In this document: positions 22,276 to 34,250 of the stretch, piece after piece
Numbering within the stretch: position 1 is the first letter of the stretch
How the letters are laid out: each line of letters starts with the position of its first letter
Assembly (NCBI GenBank): GCA_010093705.1
Contig: MU006110.1
Span: 268,963 to 332,670 of the forward strand
Reading direction: 5' to 3'
Length of the DNA: 63,708 bases
Origin: Patellaria atrata CBS 101060
Lineage: Eukaryota > Ascomycota > Dothideomycetes > Patellariales > Patellariaceae
Translations under genes and position numbers: made by a program
The notes under the pieces: model-generated
The model's input: only the letters and a program-made list of their open reading frames with translations
Told to the model about the DNA's origin: nothing
Databases searched by the model: none

Positions 22276-23871
22276 ATGGAGCGTGCAGACGCATGGTTGA
22301 CAGTGACGTTCGCTGCAGGCAGCGATATCGAGCCACCGCCTTTGCCTAACATACCCGCAGACTACCTGGCGAAGCCTCGCAGGAAGCGCCCAACCTCTGC
22401 TCTTCTTCCCTCGTCCCATCCTCGCATCATTTCTCTTCCTAAACGCAAACACACGACGCTCGCCGAGATTGACCTGCCCAACGAACCGCTCCCATCGCCG
22501 ACCGAAGAGCCGTCTCCTTCCCGCTCCAAGCGTCAACGAGTAGTACGAATACCCAATATGAGGCATCAGTCTCAGTCACCGTCAAAACAGAAATACCCGG
22601 CAAGGAACAAAGCACAGGCTGGTGAAAATGCCTTCGATCTTGACGCCGCACCAAGACGACCTCGTCGTACCAACCCTAGACCTGCCAAAGTCTTGAGCGA
22701 GACAGTTATGCCAAGACTGACGCCAGGCGTATCTGAAGGTGAAAATGAAGACTGGAACCAGCCAGATTCGTCCGTCACTGAATCAGCCGACTCGAGAACT
22801 TCAAAGCGATCCGTTAGCCCCACTAAGAGAATGGTTGACCTCCGGGTTGCAGACAAGAGGGTTTTACAAAAAAGCGTCCGTTCGCAATCGGATGTGCCGA
22901 GAGATGTGCAAGAACTCTATAGAAAGGTCCTAAGTTTAACCACATTTGCACGTAGCATTATTCCTAAGGGAATTGAGGTACGAGTTCTCTTCAACTTTGT
23001 CCACCCACTTACTCACATTTAGTGATCAGGATGAAGTTGAAAATGCTTGCGGTGGTATTGAACCTTTTGATATTGTTTTGGTCTCGGAGCAAGAGGAAGA
23101 TATTATAGACAAGGAACGATTGCTGAATGAGCTCAAAGTTGTCAAGGACGTTCGGGATGCGACTTCATTCTGCAAAGCTAAGCACGTCCATGAGCCCACA
23201 TGGAATGAGCGCGTTCACAGTCGAATTCTGCAGCAAGCTGTGAAGCACCTCCCGGGCCTTGAATACCACAATATTACCACCGCACGGGTGATCAAGGGAC
23301 TTGTGCCTGCCAACAAATACGGTGAGGAGTTGAAGAAGAAGATAGTTGATTATGCCATCACGCTTCAAGATCCTCTTATCGCTGAAGAGCATATCACCCG
23401 CCGATTGGCCTCTTCAACTGGAAGACTCTATAGAACGATCAACCCTTCAGATTACTCTCCGCTCTGTCACGAGCCTATTGCTGTTAGCATCGAGACCAAA
23501 ACACCAGATGGCTCCAGAGAGAAAGCTTTAGTACAGCTTTCTATCTGGGTAACTGCTCACTTTAATCGCTTGCGTGCTCTTGCACCTGATCCCATCACCG
23601 TTACTCTTCCCCTAATCTTTGTTTCTGGCGAGCATTGGGAGCTGATGTTTGCACGGGACCTGGATGACTGTATTGTATGTGGGCCAATCGTTGTCTGCTT
23701 TGTCACCAACTAACACAGCTATTGCAGGAGATTATTGATGGTATGATTATCGGAAGTACGGGGACCATCCTTGGTTGCTACAAGATTCTTACTGCTTTAC
23801 GTCACCTTTGCGGTTGGGCTTTATCAACATTTCAGCGTTGGTTCGTCGACAACGTTCTCACGCCGGAATGA
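22276..23871 (+). CDS. fungal PD-(D/E)XK nuclease-like protein (paralog B, intact)
   Basis: Exons 22276-22977, 23030-23674 and 23728-23871, introns 52 and 53 nt, all phase 0, 496 residues. The N-terminal 230 residues are basic and Pro/Ser-rich with SPSRSKRQR and SPTKRM motifs, likely disordered and possibly nuclear. The folded part includes WNERVHSRILQQAVKHLPGL, then HEPIAVSIETK, whose ExK signature is followed by ALVQLSIWVTAH and FVSGEHWELMFARD, and ends with a GSTGTILGCYKIL block. This order is that of the fungal PD-(D/E)XK group I believe is PDDEXK_12. Members are lineage-expanded accessory genes whose substrate I do not know. No disabling change seen, unlike paralog A at 5510. Confidence 0.72.
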
Positions 23872-25681
23872 AATGCATCCATTCGATACTCGCTCATCAC
23901 TTTGCTACTCCAGCGGTGTCGCTGAGTCAGATCTTAAAACCACGATTTACTTACGGGTTCGTGCGAGATAGTCGAGATTTTCGCTTTCAGGTGTGTAACA
24001 TCGTTGTTGTACAGTAGAGACGCTTCAGACTAACCGCATCCAGTTGTTAACTGTTTTAAAGGGGCCGGGTGGAAATAACACCTTTCGGCAGTTTCCACAA
24101 GGCTTCTCAAATTGGGACCCAAGTCTTATACTGTCAGAACATCATGATGTATGCTGATTAGGGTGACCAGTTATTGTTGTTCTTCAAGACAGATTTTCTG
24201 TAGTCTTCTGAAAACTATTTGGCTATTAATCAATGTTCGGATAACTTGGGAGCTTGGATGTCCTTCTTCCTGCTCTTTTCTCTCCCTTGCCAAATCTTTT
24301 AGTACTGCAAAAATCTATGCGTTCATGATCTCAATACCGTCTCCTATATCCCAGTTCCAGGAAGAATCTACGATATGTACCCCTCTACGGCTGGCGTAAA
24401 ATTATATGCTTGCTCTTCTAAAGGCTGAACCGGTACGGGTCCGAATCATCGATGTATTGTGCACATCACAGACATCCAGCCCCTGCGATTCCCTAGGACA
24501 TTGTTAAGGTATTAATATTATCATTCTCTCCTTCACTCCATATGCTCCGTTATTATCGATTCAAATCTGTAAGGTTGGTAGCTGCACTGAAATATGGGGT
24601 AATATCACTTGATTGATAATTGTAGAGACAAGTCCTATCCATATACTCAACAACGTCAACTGTATCAACTTAGAGGTTTGAACCGTACTGTTGGAGATAC
24701 GTTTTGTACTCGCCAGACGAGTGATCCAAAGCTATTAGTTAAACATTCCGCTCGAATGCAATACTGAACACTAACACGACCGCTACGCATGGAGTGCTTA
24801 GCTTTACGACTGCCATCCCACTCATGGCCGAACCTCACTTCTACCATACCGCAGTCGCTGCTTAACCCAACCGCTGTTTTTTCCCAACCATCGAGTAGAA
24901 AGCCTACTTAGGAACAAAGACCCCTAGAACCTATTATACTAAGGTTTTATCCTCCTTCACTAACTACCAACCCCCTTTTTCCATCTACGAGCGGCCCACC
25001 TAGCTTAAATTCTAGTCCGTCGACTATACACGACGTTCGGTTAAGCTGGAATAGTACCTCGCTTACTATAGATAATGTTGTACCGTACGAGCTTAGAGTG
25101 GAACCTATCCTTACCGTAATGAGGTGGGCGTACTTCCAAAGCGAACCGCTGGTGGGGCGTTAACATCTGTACCAGCAGTAAGAAGGGTTTGGACCACCTC
25201 ATGTTAGGTCTCCCGGAGACGTGCTGTAGAGCGGTGCTTCCTAGTAGCGATAAATTAGGGTCCCCTTTTGCATTCTGACACTCCCGCATGATAACATGGA
25301 AATCCGGATTCTATTGCGCCCAGAAAAAGCTTTTCTGTAGATGCTTCTACTTTCGGACTCCGCATCGGTAGTAGGGGCCTAAGTGCATCAGTGCCAAAGG
25401 CTATGATTGATCACAAATTGTAAAGATGGCAATAGATTGTAAGTTGAAGGAAAACTTGTGTATATAAGGAGGAGTATCCTCCAGCATTGCACATTAGAAT
25501 AGTAAGTCAGTCAATATATTTTATCCTTTGCTTACAGTACCTAATCATCCATAGCTATACTCCCTCCCATCTTATTCTAAAAGAACAAAATACTTCTCTA
25601 CGTGGCTTTATTCAGTATTTGGCAACACGCTTCTAGAACTAAGTTTTAACGTGTATGAGAATGCTTCTTGAAGTTAGTCAT
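23872..25681. other. 1.8-kb intergenic region, unassigned
   Basis: No gene motif recognised. Minus-strand frames at 25289-25041 and 24847-24665 read as protein-like fragments without a family I can name, and could be remains of a mobile element. The promoter-less 3' ends of both flanking genes face this region. Confidence 0.3.
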
Positions 25682-26668
25682 TCACTCTTCAGCTCTTGCA
25701 GCTAATCCGAGCTGAGAAAGCATTATACTTGGTCCCAGCTCCTTCAGATGATCCAGTTGAGTTTCTTTCATCAGCCATACAGAACCCATCATACCGGCAG
25801 TATTTGCTGTTGCACCATGGTATTGAATGTTCCTGCGGGGGATTGAAATGATCCACTCTTTTGTTAACATAACGTTGTGAGAGCAGATCGGGTTCTCGTC
25901 CAATAACCCTAAGAGCTCTCTGGTTTGCTTAAGTAATCCTTCATAGACTTCAAACAGGTCGCTAGCGGTGATCGTTTTCTCTGAGTGTTGCTCCGAAAAG
26001 TATTTCAAAGAGTATCGGAATGGCACATTTTCCGGCTTCACTTGGTCCGTGTCGGGAAAGAAGCAAAAACCGCTCTTAGGATCAGGCATAGGGATGATAT
26101 GCAGGTGTTTATGATCCCTGCTTGCCCCAGCTACTACAGTGCAGTTAAACATAGCATAATGAGGTGACTTCAAGCTATTCAGAACAGTCCATGCGGCATC
26201 GATGTCCTGGAGGGATAGCGGCTCATGTTGACGACGGTAAGAATCCGCCGTGAGGAGCAACAGATGCGGTCGGAAGAGAGGAAACTTGTTGATTACGAGT
26301 AAATGAGTATCTCTCACAGTAGTGATAAGCAGGTCCGGGTGTGAATTAGCAATATCACTTCCCGGTCCGAAGCAAACCGGCCTGGAATCAACAGCATCCG
26401 GCAGTGTCTTCTCGGGAGATTTGAGCTCCTCTTCTGCCTGTGGCTTTCCGAGCAAAGAATGACTTATTCGGAACTCGAACTAGACATGCAGTTAGGCTCT
26501 GATCCTATTATTGTTTCTCGCTACCAGTATGTAAGCATGGGGGAAACACACAGGATATCCCCCGTCAACCAAATGTAATATGTTTGGAGGGCTGTAATTG
26601 ATCACGCCCTGTGCGGCTAATGAATCGAATTTCAAGAGAATGCTGTCGTAGTCAACAGTCAACACCAT
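25682..26668 (-). CDS. Ap4A phosphorylase-like (ATP adenylyltransferase, HIT superfamily)
   Basis: Two exons, 26668-26552 and 26479-25682, intron 72 nt with a CCTAACT branch site, both phase 0, giving 304 residues, close to the size of yeast Apa1/Apa2. Splicing recreates GGYP joined to FEFRIS, the conserved FxFRI strand near the N terminus. Around residues 160-167 lies GASRDHKHLHIIPMP, the histidine-triad-like active-site loop of the family; the HLH and following Pro fit. Later HNVMLTKEWIISIPRR matches the C-terminal core. Expected reaction: cleavage of diadenosine tetraphosphate by phosphate to ATP and ADP, in the cytosol. This is the most housekeeping-like gene in the window and is visibly intact. 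Confidence 0.8.
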
Positions 26669-27779
26669 ACTTGACAGAGAACGTGATGTTCGAGAATTTT
26701 AGAGAATCAAGATGGGAAGATGGGGGTTGTTGTTGTCGGACGAGGCTGCGAGACTGTTGGATGAGAGCAGCTTAGGCTCGCTTACGGATAAGTGTTTACT
26801 GACCGAGCTGAACGATGGGACGGAACTCTAGATTGGAACACTTCTCAGACCTTACGAGACCTATCTCCGACAGTACGGAAGGTACTACCGTTTCGGTATT
26901 GCTTATTGTATATAATGTAGTGATCTCTCAGTGTTTTGCCAATCAAGCGACATACTCCGTGTACCTGCAGATCAATTATTCTCCCAGAGTCCCGATAGAG
27001 GGGTTAGGTCCACCTCCCCCAACAACGGTTGGTTTACAGTATCGAGTCCAAGACATCCATTCTGCACAGAGTCTTTTTCCCAACTTTATCTTTTCATTTC
27101 AATCGTTGCGGTGTTTATCTACGACACTGCGTATGCAGCCTACACATGTAGGGTTATGGCGCTACTCTTTTATCTACATAATCCTTTTCGTAGGGCAGTA
27201 ATATGTCTACTGGGAGCTATCTTTGACTTGTGGTCAAACATTTGTGAACCCGAATGCAGCTGGATCACGGGCAGAGTTCCCCTATTCCCTCACAACCCCC
27301 AATTTCATGCGAGCTGAGACCAGAAAGGTGTACTTCGTCCCTTACTGGTTGATGACCGTCAGTATTACCCCTTGTTGTAACTTTGCGAGCATAACAACCG
27401 GGTCTAGGTTCTTTTTGGGGGGAAGACCAGTGACGAGGCTTCTATTGACACACATGTTTTCGCTTATCCTCTACTCTCTTTCTGCAACCCTCCTCTCTCA
27501 CAACACCTTGGCAATTGAGCATTGGGGGCTAAAACTCTCCATCCGGTAATACACCCCCTGCGATACGCCTCCCGCGATACGCCTCTGCGATATCTTACGC
27601 GACTTTCCAGCAAGGAGAGATGAGGCTCAAGCGCGCGCAAAAATACATAAAGAGATGGGACGCGGGTAATCCTTCTCCATTATTAATTATCCTTGAATGT
27701 TCTATTTCTACTAACCATTATCTGTTACCTTACTTTTCGATCTTTATCTCTCCATCTTTACTTTATCTAAAAGTTCATC
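26669..27779. other. intergenic with LTR and LINE scraps
   Basis: Contains a copia-LTR end fragment (CAATCAAGCGACATACTCC near 26940) and a LINE 3' UTR fragment (27105-27222). No supported gene. Confidence 0.4.
27105..27222 (-). mobile_element. LINE 3' UTR fragment
   Basis: Reads like the LINE 3' UTR at 3960-4065 (ACACTGCGTATGCAGCC, then CTACATAAT and GTAATATGTCTACT). Only the non-coding tail remains. Confidence 0.5.
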
Positions 27780-29880
27780 ATGAGTACCTCAGAAAAAAAA
27801 GGGGTTGATGTCCAGACAAGTGAAATAACCTTTTCTCGCCTAGAAGCATCGCTTGCGAAGGCTGAGGTGGTGCCACGACCGAACTCACGAGAAATGAAAG
27901 ATGTCAATCGTCACGCGAAACCAGAAGATATAGATGTGAATGAACTTGACTTTGATTATGATCTTGATTCAAGTCATTACCCACTTGGGAACGTGCGATC
28001 TTTGCAGCAGGTTTTCAGTGCTGTTCAGCATCAACAGCACCTTTCCAAGAAAGAGAACTTTTCGGACTACACAGCAATTGAATGCTTCAGTATAACTAGC
28101 AGTGGTGGAGGTGAGCTATATTGCTTAGCACGACAAATGTATTTCTCAGTCCATAACGAAAGACAGAATGGCAAAACTTAGACGAAGCGCGTCTTCGAGA
28201 TTTCCTTGAGGTGTGAAATGCCTTTTCTTTTCAAGATAAAAGCCTCTAGGTATGAACAACGTCATGATACCAACTTCCACACTTCTAGGCCACTGCAAAG
28301 GTAGAAGAACCACGCATCTCACCCACTGCCAGTATGAATCGGAATGGAAGGAGGATGCTGCTCTTGTAAGGCCCTCATGCTCTCACACATTTTTGGGTCT
28401 AACCATCTAGCCTTGTTCCGTTAACGCCAACACCTCACACGTCTTTTGGAAATCGAATTCCGATGACTCAAGCGAGTGTATCTCATCTCTTCCACACGTT
28501 AGGGATTCATTCATTGTTCCTTTTGAATTTACTGGGCCGACCAGATTACTGGGCACCCCAGACGCACTGGGAAACAGCCGAAGGAGGAGATTTTGTAGCA
28601 TGCGGTAAGTTGATATATACTTCTCCAGTTCAAGGATATGGGTACTAAGAGAACCTCTATGCTAGACTTTTTCTGCCAGCACCCGCGATGGAACCTGCAG
28701 GTGCAAGGAGCACCGCTATCGGTCTATATGCGTTTTGATGCTACTAGGGAGTTGATAACATATATCGTTTCGCACAAAGTAGGAGACACAAGCGTCAAAA
28801 CGCTTAAGAATATTATCGACATCTCGATGCGAACGGCTTCTGGGAGTACAAAGAATGTTATGTTCCTAGATGATCCGTTTGACTTCCACACCATTCTTTC
28901 CGTATTATCATTTGAAGCGTCCAAATTTCACGTAAAAAGATTTCAACGGTTCATGTGGACACAGGTAAGTGATTGCATCAAACAAAATTAGTCCTTCAGA
29001 TGACATGGGCTAATCACGCTTTACCACACAGATCAACAAAGTTGACGACCATCTCGGAGGCCTCGAAAACAGTGATAGAGCTAAGCTGCGAGATTTGACG
29101 AAAGAGCTTCAGATTATCTCTCAGAATGCCGATTCACACATTGGTAACGCGGATGTGGCGATTATAACAGCGAGGGGGATCCGAAGTGCCCATGCTAGGA
29201 TCCATGTTGCCATTTCCAGCTCTGCATCAACATACCAGCGAGTAACAGACTCCATAGAATACATTATTAAGTCCATGGAAAAACAGAAGATTTGGTTCCT
29301 GAACTACAAGAACCGTAAAGACAGCACCATGAGTCTTGTGTATAACCTTGTCACTCAAGAAGACGCTGCCAACAACATCCGGCTTTCGCATGAGATGAAG
29401 CGCGATAGTACAAGTATGAATGCAATTGCTGGTCTTACTATGGTATTCCTACCTGGGACATTCACAGCGGTAAATCCAACATATCTCTCCTAGTATAAAA
29501 ATCGACGCTAATATACATAGACTGTCCTGGGCGCGGGAATTTTCTCCGCGGTAGCTGGGACCAACAATGTCCGCGTTTCGGGTATCTGGTGGCTCTGGAT
29601 TGTGCTGACCGTCCCACTCACTCTTATCGTGATGGCTTGTTGGTGGTACTATAAGTATACAAAGGAAAGACCGTATAAGGCCCAAATGGCTGCGATAGCT
29701 GCCGCAAAGCGAAAAGAAGAGGCAGGCGATACTGAAGAACAAATGGGAAAGAGCAGCGCAGTTTCCTTTCTTAATGAAGTTAGAGCGGCCCGGCCCATCG
29801 GTAATTTGTCATTAAGGGGCTGGTCTTTTGCGAGTTCAAGGAAGAAATCTGCAGGTGAAAGTCTTCAAGATAGAGTCTAG
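27780..29880 (+). CDS. CorA-like membrane protein
   Basis: Seven exons with consistent phase: 27780-28110, 28167-28210, 28289-28365, 28411-28604, 28666-28964, 29032-29469, 29521-29880; about 580 residues. Introns are 45-78 nt. The large N-terminal region is soluble, with WQNLDEARLRDFL and later a helical stretch (VDDHLGGLENSDRAKLRDLT). The C terminus has two membrane helices, about residues 446-475 (AIAGLTMVFLPGTFTATVLG, spliced) and 482-502 (IWWLWIVLTVPLTLIVMACW), the layout of CorA-type Mg2+ transporters as seen in many fungal accessory paralogs. The GMN signature of true CorA after helix 1 is absent, so transport is not assured. A charged tail of about 75 residues follows. Confidence 0.7.
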
Positions 29881-30706
29881 AAAAAAGCGAAATTCGGTTC
29901 GATATCAAAGCAATCGTTACAACCGTCTCTTATTGTAACAAGACCTTAATACCGAGAGGTATATGTCGCAACCAGGTCTGCATACTCATCGCATCCTACC
30001 TATATGCAGCATCAATCTATTCTTTGAATACGGATTCAATGGCTCTATCTATGAATAGTCTCTAGTAACTATATTCTAGCTATCCAGCTATCTAGTCAAG
30101 ATGCTATTTGCACTCAAGACAAAAGCGAGATAGGAAAGGTTTCAGTGCTAAGTTAAGTTTGAAGACATTCTGCAGCGTGGTCAACAATTCTTCTTCGGTA
30201 TTAAAAACTACTTAAAGAATACTTTGCTTATTTTTAGACGTTTGGGGAAGATTTGATTATACTGCAGACTTGCCACTCCTCATACATTTGATGATTATAA
30301 TACTTTGTTATAATTTTTGTACTACTTACGCAAACCTCCATTACTTAAAAGAAAAATCAATATCTCTTACCAAAAGAATGGAATTTTTAAAATTAAAAAA
30401 ATTAAAAAATTAAAAGTATCGTCACAGTCACGACTTCTAGCAAAATGATGGCCGAGCCGCGCCACCGGACACGCCATTACGGGAGCATCCTTTCTGCGGC
30501 TATGAAATAGAGAAAGTAGCGAGAGTTGATAACACAGTTGGCGTTGTAAATCATTGCCCTCGGTTGTGGCGATGCTACCGAATTGAGGTTCCCTCACCAT
30601 GTGCTGTTACTTGGGGTACAGTGCGTGAAGCTGGGGTAATACCCAACTTGCGGCTCGGCATCATCCCAGCCCTCACGTCTCTCACCAGAGATCCACAGCT
30701 TCTATC
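29881..30706. other. intergenic, AT-rich
   Basis: No gene or repeat recognised. A-rich stretches near 30390-30410. Confidence 0.35.
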
Positions 30707-31179
30707 ATGACGGCGCATACGTCTAAACTCTCTATCGAAAAGTGGCTTGAGACGTTTTCCAATGAACTTCCCGATCCTCTTTTGACACCTGCGCAACTGT
30801 TTACACCGTCGTCATTATGCTGGAGTCCGTCGACCTCCACTTTGTCAGTCAAACGAAAGCGGAAGAGAAACATGCCCGAAGATCGATCATAGAGCTCTAA
30901 ACAGCCCCAACGGAGGTCGCACGATGACGATGACATATTTCGCAACGATGGTGCTTCAGGTGTAGGAATAACAGTATTATTGGAGAGGACAAAGCTATCA
31001 GGGCCATCGCATTTTGCGGGATCAAGTCCGAAGCGCGGAGCAAGACTTACTGCCGCCGATACGGGAGATATGTATGGAGATTTCAAGCTGTTGCGATAGC
31101 GAAAAGAGCAGCTGAGTTTGCGTCTGACGAGTATTGGTCGTGGCTGAATTACGAAGTATTGACGCCTTTGCCTTAGTTG
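30707..31179 (+). pseudogene. N-terminal fragment resembling the PD-(D/E)XK accessory family
   Basis: Opens with MTAHTSKLSIEKWLETF, then a basic Ser/Pro segment (VKRKRKRNMPEDRS) and an SPKR motif near 31025, the arrangement seen at the N terminus of the paralogs at 5510 and 22276. A TAG at 30890-30892 interrupts the frame, a second stop follows near 31100, and the sequence ends at a solo LTR at 31180 with no nuclease core beyond it. Assignment rests on composition and short motifs. Confidence 0.35.
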
Positions 31180-31377
31180 TGATAAAATCCACACAGGTAT
31201 GAGCTAAGGTAGTAGATAGAAGGGTAAGAGTGTTCATTGATTGTCTACTATCTGGAGTGGGTGCCTGTGCTATCTTATAGTATTGCCTGCTTAACCATCT
31301 CACTTATCCTGGTCCCCAACCATCTGATATCCAGCCATCTGATATCCAGCCACCTTGCGTGACCCTCAATTTCACCA
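31180..31377 (-). repeat. solo LTR, family S2 (198 bp)
   Basis: TGATAAAATCC...TTTCACCA with duplication AGTTG at 31175-31179 and 31378-31382. Reverse-complement match to 10885-11082. It cuts the preceding gene fragment. Confidence 0.87.
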
Positions 31378-32139
31378 AGTTGTGATGGCTGAAATCCGTA
31401 CTAAGAAAGAAGTCAAACGTTCCGCCGTTATAGTTGCACGTCTCAGGACTAATTTTAGGCTTAATTGCTGAGGATCTGTAGGTGCGTTTATTGTGCTTTT
31501 CTGCTCTTGTTCTCCCGTGGATTTATCTTATCGGGTTCTCAGCGCATCCGTCGGTCGTGATGTGCACACGGCTCCCTTTGGTGAATACGCTTCCACGCCA
31601 AACTTCTCCCTCGTCCCTGCCCATGGAAACTGACGATATCGCTTCGCAGCTGCTCCAGGTGCCGGCCTGAATAACTATACTATAAATTGTTATTACTCCA
31701 TAGAATAGTCTAAGGTTTTCTAGGTGTGAGTAAGAGTGCGCCTCCCAGATTATTTTATTATCAATATATCCTGCGCAACTGTAGCAGAAGTACTGTCGAT
31801 CCGGTATTGTTAAATCGTTCGGAATATAGTGCTCGGTTATTAAGTGGGCAATACGCTTTTGCCGAGCATATAAGAGTAAGTGCTTACTCTTTCGCGCTTT
31901 TCCGGCGCTATCATAGCTTGATTAGTTTTCACGTGCTATTGGCGTGTAGGAGAGAAATTTCACCTTGCCAAATCCGTATCGCAGTTGAAACAATTACCCT
32001 TATCATTAGGCTTCGCCTCAGGGTACCATACACCTCCGTTTAAGGGAGAAGACATCACTATCATCGGTTCGAGTATAGACCTCTCAGTAACAAGAGGAGC
32101 CCCTTTTAAGTTATATAAGGCATCGATGAGCTTAGCCCG
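31378..32139. other. region 3' of the DUF3435 relic, unassigned
   Basis: No clear gene. It may include decayed C-terminal sequence of the recombinase relic, but no motif supports that. Confidence 0.3.
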
Positions 32140-33761
32140 TTAAGGCTCGTATCTCAAAACTGTCTGCATAAGTATATGTTCCGTTCGTGAAGGGAGAAGT
32201 ATATCCGAAGCTTCGATATCCCCATCAAACTGGTGGTCATCTTGAACCATATCCGACTGAGGGATGCGATTGAAATGGGCTGAACGAGCTTCACGGAACT
32301 GGTCTCGGCGCATGCGACTAATATCTGCACGCCTCCTTTCGGCGGTGGTCACGGTAGGTATCGCGATAGGCCTACGTCTCGGGGCCGTTAGGTCGGCGCC
32401 GTGGGGTGGCGGTGCGTTAATATCCCTCTCCAGAAGCATTGTTCTTGAGAAATCGAAAAGTTTTGCGCGCTGAGGCAAACCACGCATGATCGATTGGCCA
32501 TCCACTACCGACTTTCGGGAAATATAGGCCTGAAAAGTGTCATCATTTATATGTCCCATGCGTTATCTCCTTTGGGCTGTAGTTGCGGCTTAATCAAGCT
32601 TATTTGCGAAACCACGTCTAAAGTAGTATGCGGATATAGGGTCTTTATATCCTGCTCTCTACCCAAGGGCTCGGAGTTGCCCTCCACAGCTTTTATGCTT
32701 CAAAATCTGCGTCTCTGATATAAGGCCGGACGGTGTGATAGCTCGTATAATAGGAATATCCCTCATTCAGGTTTAGCTTCTAAGGTAATTGCGGCTCGGG
32801 AGGCCGGAACCTAGATCGTATTAAAGGCCGCTAGATTCGGAAGCGCAGTATAAGCTTAATCCGCAATCGCTAGAGCTAAGAAATGTGTGAAGACGCAAGT
32901 CGCTTTATCGGCTATTAGAGTTAGAGTAATCTCTAGGCTACTTAAGTTATTAGCTTATAGGCATTTACGAACTATGTTTAGGATCTAGCAAGATTACCTA
33001 TCTAGTTTGAACCTACGACCCTTCTAATTGCGAACTACTACACTTATAGTCCAAATTGCTCCTTTGGACGTAGTTATAGACTTAGTGAGAGTGATATCTT
33101 TATAATATAAACCCTCATTACTCTCTAGCCAGCATCTCGACTCGATTAGTTCGCCAGGGCGGAGGCCTAAATCACTAAGTAGAAGAATTATAAAGTGAAG
33201 CTGGATCCGACAGCGAGGGTGTACGTACTCGAAGGTATCGAATATCCATAAATACTTGAGTAGATCCTTCGTGACGGGATACGATGCCATAGGTTTCGGT
33301 TAACATTTACTTAATACCCCTAATCTTTCTCGAATATCTATGTGAATATAGTCGGTGATTAAGTCGATTTCTTTCCGTCCAAATTTATAGTTATGCTCAA
33401 GGAAAAGGAGTAGTTATATCTCTCTCCATACCCTTTCCAAAGTACGGATGGTGACTTTCTATTCGATTTGCCCCGGGTATTTCGAACCTAGAAATGGAGA
33501 AAAGCCTTTATTTATGAAAGTGCAGGAACTTCCGAGAGAGGTACATCTATATAGCGCGTGTTCGGTAGATATTAAATAGCATATCTATTCTATATATTAG
33601 CTATAGAAACTATAACTTAGAACAAGAATATACTATTGAAATCGACGGCGAAGAAGGTCGAACTTCTCCTTTAAGTAAGGACGAATAACGGGCTATACAT
33701 TATCGTCGTTCGTAGCTTCCGTCCTGAGGATCTCGTTGATAAAATTATCCTCGTCGTCCAT
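32140..33761 (-). pseudogene. DUF3435 tyrosine recombinase relic (Starship-captain-like)
   Basis: Reading the minus strand from ATG 33761 (MDDEDNFINEIL) gives family blocks broken by many stops. LLKYLWIFDTFEYVHPRCRI and LLLSDLGLRPGELIESRCW contain the first catalytic Arg in the RPGE context. THFLALAIAD follows, then MGHINDDTFQAYISRK, with the expected C-terminal Tyr, and VDGQSIMRGLPQR. Stops at roughly 33696, 33637 and others, plus frame changes near 32570, leave no functional enzyme. DUF3435 proteins include the captains that mobilise Starship giant elements, where the captain is the first gene and points into the cargo. If so, cargo would have lain toward lower coordinates. No element ends were found. 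Confidence 0.65.
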
Positions 33762-33941
33762 GTTAGGTAACACACTTGAGCAGATGAATAGAGAAAGAAA
33801 CGATAGAAAGGAGTAAAATAAAGAGAACTTCAACGAAATTTATCAGAATATAAGGTAAGAAAGTTAAGGAGACGAGGAAACGCGATAGAGAGATATAGCG
33901 AGGGCGAAGTAGGCACCCCTATCCTTCCTGAGAATTGCTCT
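33762..33941. other. upstream of the DUF3435 relic
   Basis: Short AT-rich stretch with no gene seen. It would hold the promoter and the 5' element end if this were a captain locus. Confidence 0.3.
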
Positions 33942-34183
33942 AGTTCCATATATAGATTCTAGGCGCTGTTTCAAGAAAATTAAGGCATTAGTGGTCTTAC
34001 GCGGTTATTCTATAATTAATGTAAGAATGAAGTTTAAAGAATCGTATAAAAAACTTATGAAATACGAGAAACTGAAAACTAAAAGGGGAGGAGGTTGGTG
34101 AAGAGCGAAGACCGGAGAATATGCGGCGTATGATTTGTTAGTGGGATATAAGCTACATAAAACTTGGAAAGAAGCATGTTATA
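33942..34183 (+). repeat. 240-bp dispersed repeat, copy 2, leading into a tRNA-like tail
   Basis: Near-identical to 21528-21764, differing by scattered substitutions and small indels. Confidence 0.8.
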
Positions 34184-34250
34184 TCCGTTGTGGTCTAGTG
34201 GTTAGGTCTTTTCACTCTCACCTCCTATGCCGGGATCGGTGTTCTAAACT
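34184..34250 (+). tRNA. tRNA-Glu-like pseudogene
   Basis: Starts with the same perfect tRNA-Glu 5' half (TCCGTTGTGGTCTAGTGGTT). The anticodon loop CTCTCAC (CTC anticodon, Glu) is recognisable, but the anticodon stem no longer pairs and the T arm (GGGATCGGTGTTC) is scrambled. Downstream sequence differs from the first copy. Confidence 0.45.

Noticed and set aside
27300-27550. A gene upstream of the CorA-like protein
   Set aside because: The frame has no motif and overlaps LINE and LTR scraps; it looks like chance coding.
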